From contig NZ_RHON01000002.1 in NCBI RefSeq assembly GCF_003946505.1, positions 186,001-250,000 on the forward strand: a DNA stretch of 64,000 nucleotides, read 5' to 3'. How positions within the stretch are numbered: position 1 is the stretch's first letter; each line of letters opens with the position of its first letter. The translations under genes and the position numbers were made by a program. This document shows positions 57,029 to 64,000 of the stretch, one piece after another. This stretch comes from Companilactobacillus mishanensis (lineage in GTDB: Bacteria > Bacillota > Bacilli > Lactobacillales > Lactobacillaceae). The notes under the pieces are model-generated. The model saw only the letters and a program-made list of their open reading frames with translations, made no database searches and had not been told where the DNA came from.

Positions 57029-59041
57029 GTGATAGATAGAGTAGATGACAATAAATTTGATTTGGTTTCTAAATATGCACCTGCTGGTGATCAGGCGCAA
57101 GCCATCGATAAGCTAACTAAGGGCTTTGAAAATGGTGAAAAAGAAATGATTCTTGAAGGTGCCACTGGTACCGGTAAGACCTTTACCATGGCCAATGTTA
57201 TCAAGAATCTTAATAAACCGACTTTGATTATTTCTCATAACAAAACTTTGGCTGGACAACTGTATGGTGAAATGAAAGAATTTTTCCCCAATAACGCTGT
57301 TGAGTACTTTGTTAGTTATTATGATTACTACCAACCAGAAGCATATGTTCCATCAAGTGATACCTATATCGAAAAGGATTCTAGTATCAATGATGAAATC
57401 GATAAGTTACGTCATTCGGCCACAAGCTCTTTGCTTGAGCGTAATGACGTTATTGTTGTGGCTTCAGTTTCATGTATCTTTGGTTTAGGTGATCCAAGAG
57501 AATATGCTGACAGTATTATTTCATTAAGAGTCGGTCAGCAGATATCACGTAATAAGTTACTTGAAGAATTAGTAGAGAACCAATTTGAACGTAATGATAT
57601 CGATTTTCAACGTGGACGTTTCCGTGTTCGTGGTGATGTCGTGGATATTTTCCCAGCATCAAGAGATGATAATGCTATTCGAGTTGAATTCTTTGGTGAT
57701 GAGATCGACCGTATTATTGAAATGAATGCCTTGACTGGTGAAATCATTGGATCAATGGACCACATCGGTATTTTCCCTGCAACTCACTTTATGATCAGTG
57801 ATGCCAGCATGGAACAAGCTTTGACAAGAATCCAACATGAGTTGGATGTTCAAGTTCCTAAGTTTGAAAAAGAAGGTAAACTTCTTGAAGCTCAACGTAT
57901 CAAGCAACGTACTGAGTATGATATCGAAATGATGCGTGAGATGGGATATACATCTGGTATCGAAAATTATTCTCGGCACATGGAAGGACGTAAAGAGGGA
58001 GAGCCTCCATTTACGTTGTTAGATTTCTTCCCTGACGATTTCAATATTATGATCGATGAGTCTCACGTTACCATGCCTCAGATCCGTGGTATGTATAACG
58101 GTGATAGAGCTAGAAAAGAAATGCTAGTAAATTATGGATTTAGACTTCCAAGTGCATTGGACAACCGTCCATTGAAACTGGAAGAATTTGAAACTCATGT
58201 CAAAAGGATAATGTATGTTTCTGCAACACCTGGTCCATATGAACTAGATAGAACTCCGAATAAAGTGGAACAAGTTATTCGTCCAACTGGATTGCTAGAT
58301 CCGGTAATCGAGGTCCGACCGATCATGGGACAAATCGATGATCTGGTCGCGGAAATAAACGATCGTGTTGAAAAACATGAACGTGTTTTTGTCACGACTT
58401 TGACTAAGAAGATGGCAGAAGATTTAACCGATTACTTTAAAGATCTAGGTATAAAAGTCCGATATTTGCACAGTGATATCAAGACTATTGAGCGTAGTCA
58501 AATTATCAGAGATCTGCGACTTGGAAAGTTTGATGTGCTTATTGGTATCAACTTACTTCGTGAAGGTATCGATGTGCCTGAGGTTTCATTGATTGCCATT
58601 TTGGATGCCGATAAAGAAGGTTTCTTGCGTGCCAAACGTTCACTTGTTCAGATTATTGGACGTGCCTCAAGAAACCAAAATGGTAGAGTCATTATGTATG
58701 CTGATTCTATAACCGAATCTATGCAAGGTGCGATAGATGACACTGCACACAGACGTGAAGTCCAAATGAAGTTTAATAAAGAACATGGCATAACACCAAC
58801 TACAATTGTTAAGCCGATCCGCGATGCAATTACAATGTTCCATAAGGTCGATAATTCGGAATCTGAGAAGGAACAAATTGTTGAAGATGATTTGAACTTT
58901 GAAGATATGAGTAAGAAAGAAAAGAATGAATTGATCGATAATTTGACCGAACAAATGGAATCAGCAGCTAAGAAACTTGATTTTGAGGGTGCTGCTAATT
59001 TACGTGATACAATTCTAGAATTAAAGGCAGAAATGAATTAA
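57029..59041 (+). CDS. uvrB: Excinuclease ABC subunit B
   Basis: 670 residues, GTG start behind TGGAGG. Walker [11 protein letters not shown], the beta-hairpin region [12 protein letters not shown], helicase motifs DESHVTMPQ and QIIGRASRN, and the C-terminal UVR motif that binds UvrC. It verifies DNA damage in nucleotide excision repair. 12 bp from uvrA. Confidence 0.98.
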   Translation: MIDRVDDNKFDLVSKYAPAGDQAQAIDKLTKGFENGEKEMILEGATGTGKTFTMANVIKNLNKPTLIISHNKTLAGQLYGEMKEFFPNNAVEYFVSYYDYYQPEAYVPSSDTYIEKDSSINDEIDKLRHSATSSLLERNDVIVVASVSCIFGLGDPREYADSIISLRVGQQISRNKLLEELVENQFERNDIDFQRGRFRVRGDVVDIFPASRDDNAIRVEFFGDEIDRIIEMNALTGEIIGSMDHIGIFPATHFMISDASMEQALTRIQHELDVQVPKFEKEGKLLEAQRIKQRTEYDIEMMREMGYTSGIENYSRHMEGRKEGEPPFTLLDFFPDDFNIMIDESHVTMPQIRGMYNGDRARKEMLVNYGFRLPSALDNRPLKLEEFETHVKRIMYVSATPGPYELDRTPNKVEQVIRPTGLLDPVIEVRPIMGQIDDLVAEINDRVEKHERVFVTTLTKKMAEDLTDYFKDLGIKVRYLHSDIKTIERSQIIRDLRLGKFDVLIGINLLREGIDVPEVSLIAILDADKEGFLRAKRSLVQIIGRASRNQNGRVIMYADSITESMQGAIDDTAHRREVQMKFNKEHGITPTTIVKPIRDAITMFHKVDNSESEKEQIVEDDLNFEDMSKKEKNELIDNLTEQMESAAKKLDFEGAANLRDTILELKAEMN

Positions 59042-59053
59042 GAGGATTAAGGA

Positions 59054-61915
59054 ATGCTGAACGATAAAATAGTAATTCATGGGGCACGAGCTCATAATTT
59101 AAAAAATATTGATGTGACTATTCCTAGAGATAAATTGGTCGTAATGACAGGTTTATCTGGCTCAGGGAAGAGTTCATTAGCATTTGATACGTTATACGCT
59201 GAAGGACAAAGACGTTATGTTGAAAGTCTTTCTTCATATGCTAGACAATTTTTAGGACAGATGGATAAGCCAGATGTTGACTCTATTGATGGGTTAAGTC
59301 CAGCTATATCTATTGACCAAAAAACTACCTCAAAGAACCCTCGATCGACTGTAGGGACAGTTACAGAAATAAACGATTACCTACGTTTACTGTGGGCCAG
59401 AGTTGGGACTCCAATTTGTCCTAATGATGGTACGGTGATCACTAGCCAATCAGCCCAACAGATGGTTGATGCAGTTTTAAAATTAGACGAAGGTACTAAA
59501 TTACAAGTACTGTCTCCAGTTATTCGTGCCAAAAAGGGACAACACAAAAAAGCTCTTGCTCAAATACAAAAGCAAGGCTATGTTCGTGTACGAGTTGATG
59601 GTGAGACTCGAGATATCGGTGAAGATATTGAACTGGATAAAAATAAGAAACACGATATTGATGTTATCGTTGATAGAATCGTTGTTAATGACCATATCAA
59701 ATCTCGTTTAACTGATTCTGTTGAATCAGCATTGAGATTATCAGATGGATACATGAACATCGATGTTATTGGTAGTGACATGATGGTTTTCTCTGAAAAG
59801 AATTCATGTCCACTTTGTGGTTTCACAGTTGGAGAGTTGGAACCAAGATTATTCTCCTTCAATGCTCCTTTTGGTGCATGTGAGGCCTGTGATGGTCTAG
59901 GAATGAAGCTAGAAGTCGATATGGACCTTGTAATTCCAGATCCATCAAAGAGTCTAGCTGAAGGGGCCATTATTCCATGGAACCCAATTAGTTCTCAATA
60001 TTATCCAGAAATGCTTGCTCAAGCATGTAAGACTTTTAAGATCAATATGGATACTCCGTTCAATAAGCTATCAAAACGTGAAAAAGATTTGATTCTGAAT
60101 GGATCAGATGGCAAGTTGTTCCACTTCCATTATGAAAATGACTTTGGAAGCGTCAGGGATGTTGATGTTCCATTTGAAGGTGTTTTGAAAAATATCGATC
60201 GTCGTTATCATGAGACAAGTTCTGATTTTACACGTGAGGTTATGCGTAAGTATATGACTGAACTTACTTGTCCTGTTTGTCATGGTAAGAGATTGAATCG
60301 TCAAGCTTTAGCAGTCAAAGTTGAAGGCCAAGATATTGCTGAAGTTTCAGATCTTTCTATCAAAGATGAACTACCATTCTTCAATTCAATAACTTTAGGT
60401 GAACAGAATACAGTAATTGCTAAACCAATTTTGAAAGAGGTTAGAGACAGACTTTCTTTCTTGATCAACGTTGGTTTGGAGTATTTGTCATTGTCTAGAT
60501 CTGCCGGAACACTTTCTGGTGGTGAAGCTCAACGTATTCGTTTGGCTACACAGATTGGATCTAATCTTTCAGGTGTCATGTATATTCTCGATGAGCCCTC
60601 TATTGGATTACATCAGCGTGATAATGATCGTCTTATCAGTTCACTTAAGAAAATGCGTGACCTCGGTAATACATTAATTGTTGTCGAGCATGATGAAGAC
60701 ACAATGTTGGCTGCGGATTATTTGATTGATGTTGGACCTGGTGCTGGTGAAAAAGGTGGTAAAATTGTTGCTGCTGGAACTCCAGAAGAAGTGAAGGATA
60801 ATCCAAAATCACTAACTGGACAATATTTGGCTGGTAAGAAATTTGTTCCAGTACCCTTGGAACGCAAAAAGGGTTCTGGTGACTTCGTTGAAGTCGAAGG
60901 CGCTGCTGAAAATAATCTAAAGAATATTGATGTTAAATTTCCACTTGGTAAATTTATTTCAGTTACTGGTGTGTCTGGTTCTGGAAAGTCAACCTTAGTC
61001 AATATGATTTTGAAGCGTGCACTGGCACAGAAGATGAATCGTAATTCTCAAAAGCCTGGTAAGTATAAGAAAATAATTGGTTACGATAAACTTGAGAAAA
61101 TGATTGCCATTGACCAAAGCCCAATTGGAAGAACTCCAAGAAGTAATCCTGCCACGTATACTGGCGTCTTTGATGATGTTAGAGATTTGTTCTCACAAAC
61201 AAATGAAGCAAAATTACGTGGATATAAAAAGGGAAGATTCTCTTTCAATATTAAAGGTGGACGTTGTGAAAATTGTCGTGGTGACGGAATCATTAAAATT
61301 GAGATGAACTTCTTACCTGACGTATACGTACCTTGCGAGGTTTGTCATGGAACCCGTTATAATTCTGAGACTTTGGAAGTAACTTATAAGGGCAAGAACA
61401 TTTCAGATGTTTTGAATATGAAGGTTGAAGAAGCACTTGATTTCTTTAGTAATATTCCAAGAATCAAAAGAAAGCTCCAGACAATTGTTGATGTAGGACT
61501 TGGCTATGTTTCACTAGGTCAATCAGCTACACAATTATCTGGTGGTGAAGCTCAAAGAATGAAGTTGGCTTCTGAATTGTACAAGAAGTCTAATGGACAC
61601 AACTTCTATATTTTAGATGAGCCTACAACTGGATTGCATACAGACGACATCAAACGTTTATTGGATGTTCTTCAAAGACTTGTTGATGAAGGTAATACTG
61701 TTTTGGTCATCGAACATAACTTAGATGTTATCAAGTCTTCAGATTGGGTCATCGACCTTGGACCAGAAGGTGGAGAAGGTGGCGGAAATGTTGTCGCTAC
61801 TGGAACACCAGAACATATTGCAAAAGTTAAGAAGAGTTACACTGGTCAGTATTTAGGACCAATTTTGAAACGTGATACTAAACGTACAAAAGATGCTTTA
61901 AAAGATAAGAAGTAA
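59054..61915 (+). CDS. uvrA: Excinuclease ABC subunit A
   Basis: 953 residues, two ABC modules with Walker [10 protein letters not shown] and GVSGSGKST, two LSGGEAQR signatures and zinc-finger cysteine sets (CPLC...CEAC; CENC...CEVC). It finds DNA lesions with UvrB. The IS3-family element begins directly after its stop codon, and no native terminator is visible. Confidence 0.98.
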   Translation: MLNDKIVIHGARAHNLKNIDVTIPRDKLVVMTGLSGSGKSSLAFDTLYAEGQRRYVESLSSYARQFLGQMDKPDVDSIDGLSPAISIDQKTTSKNPRSTVGTVTEINDYLRLLWARVGTPICPNDGTVITSQSAQQMVDAVLKLDEGTKLQVLSPVIRAKKGQHKKALAQIQKQGYVRVRVDGETRDIGEDIELDKNKKHDIDVIVDRIVVNDHIKSRLTDSVESALRLSDGYMNIDVIGSDMMVFSEKNSCPLCGFTVGELEPRLFSFNAPFGACEACDGLGMKLEVDMDLVIPDPSKSLAEGAIIPWNPISSQYYPEMLAQACKTFKINMDTPFNKLSKREKDLILNGSDGKLFHFHYENDFGSVRDVDVPFEGVLKNIDRRYHETSSDFTREVMRKYMTELTCPVCHGKRLNRQALAVKVEGQDIAEVSDLSIKDELPFFNSITLGEQNTVIAKPILKEVRDRLSFLINVGLEYLSLSRSAGTLSGGEAQRIRLATQIGSNLSGVMYILDEPSIGLHQRDNDRLISSLKKMRDLGNTLIVVEHDEDTMLAADYLIDVGPGAGEKGGKIVAAGTPEEVKDNPKSLTGQYLAGKKFVPVPLERKKGSGDFVEVEGAAENNLKNIDVKFPLGKFISVTGVSGSGKSTLVNMILKRALAQKMNRNSQKPGKYKKIIGYDKLEKMIAIDQSPIGRTPRSNPATYTGVFDDVRDLFSQTNEAKLRGYKKGRFSFNIKGGRCENCRGDGIIKIEMNFLPDVYVPCEVCHGTRYNSETLEVTYKGKNISDVLNMKVEEALDFFSNIPRIKRKLQTIVDVGLGYVSLGQSATQLSGGEAQRMKLASELYKKSNGHNFYILDEPTTGLHTDDIKRLLDVLQRLVDEGNTVLVIEHNLDVIKSSDWVIDLGPEGGEGGGNVVATGTPEHIAKVKKSYTGQYLGPILKRDTKRTKDALKDKK

Positions 61916-61977
61916 AAAATAGACAGTTATTATCGATTGTGGTACTGAGTCTATAATATGCAACAGATAAATAAAAG

Positions 61978-62008
61978 CACTTCTGAGATAATATAAATCT
62001 CGGAGGTG
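61978..62008 (+). promoter_or_regulatory. Ribosome-site-sequestering hairpin of the IS
   Basis: CACTTCTGAGAT pairs with ATCTCGGAGGTG over 12 bp around a 7-nt loop. The 3' arm contains GGAGGTG, the orfA ribosome site, and a T-rich run follows. Transcripts entering from uvrA would fold this and keep orfA silent. Confidence 0.6.
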
Positions 62009-62016
62009 TTTTTATT

Positions 62017-62321
62017 TTGACTAACAATAGATATTCATATGAAACAAAATTGGAGGCAGTTAGGCTTCTAAATACCGGAATGTCGGGAAGAGAAATTGTT
62101 CAAAGGCTTGGTTTAAAGAGTGATGGACTTATTCACACTTGGCGCAAATATGTGCGAAATGCGATTATTACAGACTTAGACAGGAACCAGGTAAGCAATA
62201 TAAATACCGAAAAGGTAACGCCGGTGAGTCATCAGAGATTCAATACCAACAAGATATCGAAGCAATGAAACAAGAGTTAACTGTCGTAAAAAAATATTTA
62301 ATCAAGGAAAGGTTGTGGTAA
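62017..62321 (+). pseudogene. IS3-family orfA, interrupted by a one-base deletion
   Basis: The frame starts at TTG 62017 with a helix-turn-helix (ETKLEAVRLLNTGMSGREIVQRLGL) and runs as HTWRKYVRN to about 62160, then meets a stop at 62268. The expected continuation (DYYRLRQEPGKQ...KKYLIKERLW) is found in the -1 frame up to 62321. Restoring one base at about 62161 would give the usual RN-G-DYYRLRQ, so one G seems lost. Without it no complete OrfA or OrfAB is made. A7 at 62288-62294 is the normal slippery site for the later -1 shift. Confidence 0.75.
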
Positions 62322-63160
62322 ATCAATCCACCATCAATATGATCACAGAACTAAGTCACGATATTCCGATTGCGAGAATTTGCGAAATACTAGGTATTGC
62401 AAGATCCACCTATTATAGGAATCTCAAACCAAAAGAACCCGGAAACAAAGAACTGAAGCAAGAAATTCATAAAGTTTGTAAAGTAGCTCACTTCCGATTT
62501 GGTTATCGCAAAGTATTCAATAAGGTTAAAGTTTCATTTGCTTGTACTGAAGGAAAAGTGAGACGAATAATGTCCAAAAATAATTGGGGTTGTAAAGTAA
62601 AAATCAAGGTACAACATCGGTCAGGAAATCCCTTCAAAACCTTTGATAATATAATTAATCGTGATTGGGATACCGATACCCCATTAACTAAATTAACGAC
62701 AGATATCACGTATCTACCTTTTGGCACGTGCATGCTTTATCTATCAACAATCATGGATACATTTAACAATGAAATAATTGCTTATAAAATATCAGATCAT
62801 CCTGATGAGCAATTGGTTCTTGGTACTCTTGCACAATTACCAGAGTTGGGCGAGGAAACAATACTTCACAGTGATCAAGGATCCACATATACATCAAGGA
62901 AAGTATTTGATGAGTGCAGAGAAAAAGGCATCATCAGAAGTATGTCCCGTAAAGGAACTCCAGCTGATAATGCCCTGATAGAATCGTTTCATTCCTCACT
63001 AAAGTCTGAAACGTTCTACATAAACAACGAGCCAATAGGCTCAAATTCAATTGTAATTGAAATGGTGGATGAATACATCCAATTTTGGAATAATGAACGT
63101 ATTTTACAAAAATTGGGTTACCAATCACCGGTAGAATACCGATTATCAGTAACCCAATAA
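62315..63160 (+). CDS. IS3-family transposase OrfB
   Basis: 281 residues from GTG 62315; as the OrfAB fusion the frame is open from the A7 slippery site at 62288. N-terminal HTH_21-type region (RICEILGIARSTYYRNL), then the rve/DDE core with D in TTDITYLP, D in LHSDQGSTY and E in NALIESFHSSLKSE. The catalytic triad is intact, but with orfA broken the element is probably not self-mobile. Confidence 0.92.
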   Translation: MVNQSTINMITELSHDIPIARICEILGIARSTYYRNLKPKEPGNKELKQEIHKVCKVAHFRFGYRKVFNKVKVSFACTEGKVRRIMSKNNWGCKVKIKVQHRSGNPFKTFDNIINRDWDTDTPLTKLTTDITYLPFGTCMLYLSTIMDTFNNEIIAYKISDHPDEQLVLGTLAQLPELGEETILHSDQGSTYTSRKVFDECREKGIIRSMSRKGTPADNALIESFHSSLKSETFYINNEPIGSNSIVIEMVDEYIQFWNNERILQKLGYQSPVEYRLSVTQ

Positions 63161-63236
63161 AAATCAGATAGTGCTTTTATTTATTTGTTGCAAAAAATGG
63201 TTGCAGTACCTGTAAAACCGAAATAACTGTCTTTTT

Positions 63237-64000
63237 TTAATCGTCATTTACTGACTGAAGGTAAACTAATTGATCTGTAGAAATTTGTTCATAAAGTGCG
63301 TTGCCTAATTCACGGTCAAAAACTTTCCTAGCGACTTGATTCTGGATGAAATTGTATTCTTGCTGGAATGCTTCAATTAACAATTCGTTTTGTTCATCTT
63401 GCATCGATTCACCTTGACCAGAAAGACGACGATGTCTTTCATCATAAGCACGACGTGCCACGCTAACTTCTTTGGCATTATCTTCGGTCGTGTTTTTGTT
63501 TAGATAGTCGATTACATTGGAATATGGGATTTCTTCAACAGATCTCATTTTGGTCCACATGCTCCTATTACGTCTGATCAATTCTTCCTTACTCATCCCG
63601 TTTGGTTTCATTTTCTTGAACTCTTTACGTTTTCTGCGTGCATCTTCAGACAAGGATAATCTTTGGCCAATTCTGAACTTAAATACAAATTTGAACTTCT
63701 GGAAACCATTCTGCTGGTAATGCATCATGGTTCTCTGAGCAACGTTCATGTATAAGTCGGCGTACTGACTTGTTATTTTTCCATCTGCAAGATTTTTATC
63801 TATAGCAAGTTGTTCGGCATTAAAACAGCCCTCAAATAGTTTGTCTAATTTATTCTTGTTCAATTTACCATCAACTGTTCGTTGACCATCCAATATGTTG
63901 ATAACTTGGCTAGCCGCGGCAGTATTGCCATACTTTGTTTTTATTAATTGGATCGCATGTGTAACCATTGAACCTTTAGCATCAGCAATTGCAACTTCTG
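63237..64000 (-). CDS. C-terminal part of a large protein, possibly the cytoplasmic tail of a cation:proton antiporter
   Basis: The frame is open to the window end, so only the last ~254 residues are visible. The sequence is soluble, helical and highly charged (KFKFVFKFRIGQRLSLSEDARRKRKEFKKMKP), ending in EFIQ-like FIQNQVARKVFDRELGNALYEQIS and DQLVYLQS. Such tails occur in Na+/H+ antiporters of lactobacilli, which is the basis of a tentative call; the membrane part would lie outside. Its stop codon lies at the IS boundary. Confidence 0.4.
   Translation of the reverse strand, partial: EVAIADAKGSMVTHAIQLIKTKYGNTAAASQVINILDGQRTVDGKLNKNKLDKLFEGCFNAEQLAIDKNLADGKITSQYADLYMNVAQRTMMHYQQNGFQKFKFVFKFRIGQRLSLSEDARRKRKEFKKMKPNGMSKEELIRRNRSMWTKMRSVEEIPYSNVIDYLNKNTTEDNAKEVSVARRAYDERHRRLSGQGESMQDEQNELLIEAFQQEYNFIQNQVARKVFDRELGNALYEQISTDQLVYLQSVNDD

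Larger units (their letters stand above)
61916..63237 (+). mobile_element. IS3-family (IS150-like) insertion sequence
   Basis: About 1.3 kb with terminal inverted repeats: AGACAGTTATT at the left (61921) and its reverse complement ending at 63232, with one-mismatch A/T extensions outward. Subterminal inverted copies of 21 bp (61960-61980 and 63171-63191, one mismatch) lie inside. If the ends are 61916 and 63237, both flanks read TAA, a 3-bp target duplication; the exact ends are uncertain by ~5 bp because of A/T runs. It holds orfA (broken) and orfB. Only one copy is in the window. Confidence 0.88.

Noticed and set aside
62139..62321. Separate 60-aa ORF inside the IS
   Set aside because: Its sequence is the natural C-terminal half of OrfA displaced by one missing base, not an independent gene.
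61960..63191. 21-bp inverted copies as a CRISPR-like or integron repeat
   Set aside because: They are the subterminal repeats of the insertion sequence, lying symmetrically at its two ends.

Overview
The window is chromosomal DNA of a low-GC, Gram-positive lactic acid bacterium of the Lactobacillaceae. The gene content and order (spx-mecA-coiA-spxH-relQ-nadK-rluD-mgtE; ftsK-ymfF-ymfH-ymfI-rodZ-pgsA-cinA-recA-rny; tagO, comFA-comFC-hpf-secA-prfB; phoPR-pstSCABB-phoU; pspC-yvlD-hprK-lgt-trxB; uvrB-uvrA) match conserved Bacilli neighbourhoods. A Companilactobacillus-like genome is my best guess from protein flavour, but species cannot be fixed without a search. Almost everything is core genome; the only mobile element is one IS3-family copy near the right end. 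I saw no tRNA, rRNA, CRISPR array or prophage.

Layout. 1-1343: 3' part of a CPH-type copper P-ATPase. 1.4-5.9 kb: BceRS-BceAB-type antimicrobial-peptide sensing and detoxification module, divergently arranged, followed by an unknown convergent gene. 6.4-15.9 kb: metallo-hydrolase, spx, mecA, a methionine T-box controlling metQ-luxS, coiA, spxH, and the relQ-nadK-rluD-mgtE operon. 15.9-20 kb: cutC, uppP, lactonase (all minus), AI-2E-family permease. 20-32 kb: a candidate small RNA or attenuator, trmL, a DUF1149-like gene, ftsK, the ymf operon, pgsA, cinA, recA, rny. 32-40.3 kb: tagO, yigZ, comFA-comFC, hpf, secA, prfB with its programmed frameshift. 40.3-48.4 kb: phoP-phoR, the pst operon, pspC and yvlD membrane genes. 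48.5-61.9 kb: hprK-lgt, trxB, pgcA, an alcohol dehydrogenase, a phosphodiesterase, an MFS permease, uvrB-uvrA. 61.9-63.2 kb: the IS3-family element with a broken orfA. 63.2 kb to the end: minus-strand partial gene, possibly an antiporter tail.

Several regulatory circuits can be read across the window. Spx, its two proteolysis-related adaptors (MecA for ClpC, SpxH for ClpXP) and RelQ sit together as a stress-control block. Two LexA/DinR-like boxes lie in front of recA and uvrB. PhoP-box-like 11-bp repeats lie in front of pstS next to phoPR. The three late-competence loci present (coiA, cinA, comFA) all carry CGTAATT 13-25 bp before their start codons, which I propose as the -10 element of a competence sigma factor; at comFA this would give a nearly leaderless mRNA. 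The most novel-looking non-coding object is a promoter-hairpin-terminator unit of about 115 nt directly upstream of trmL.
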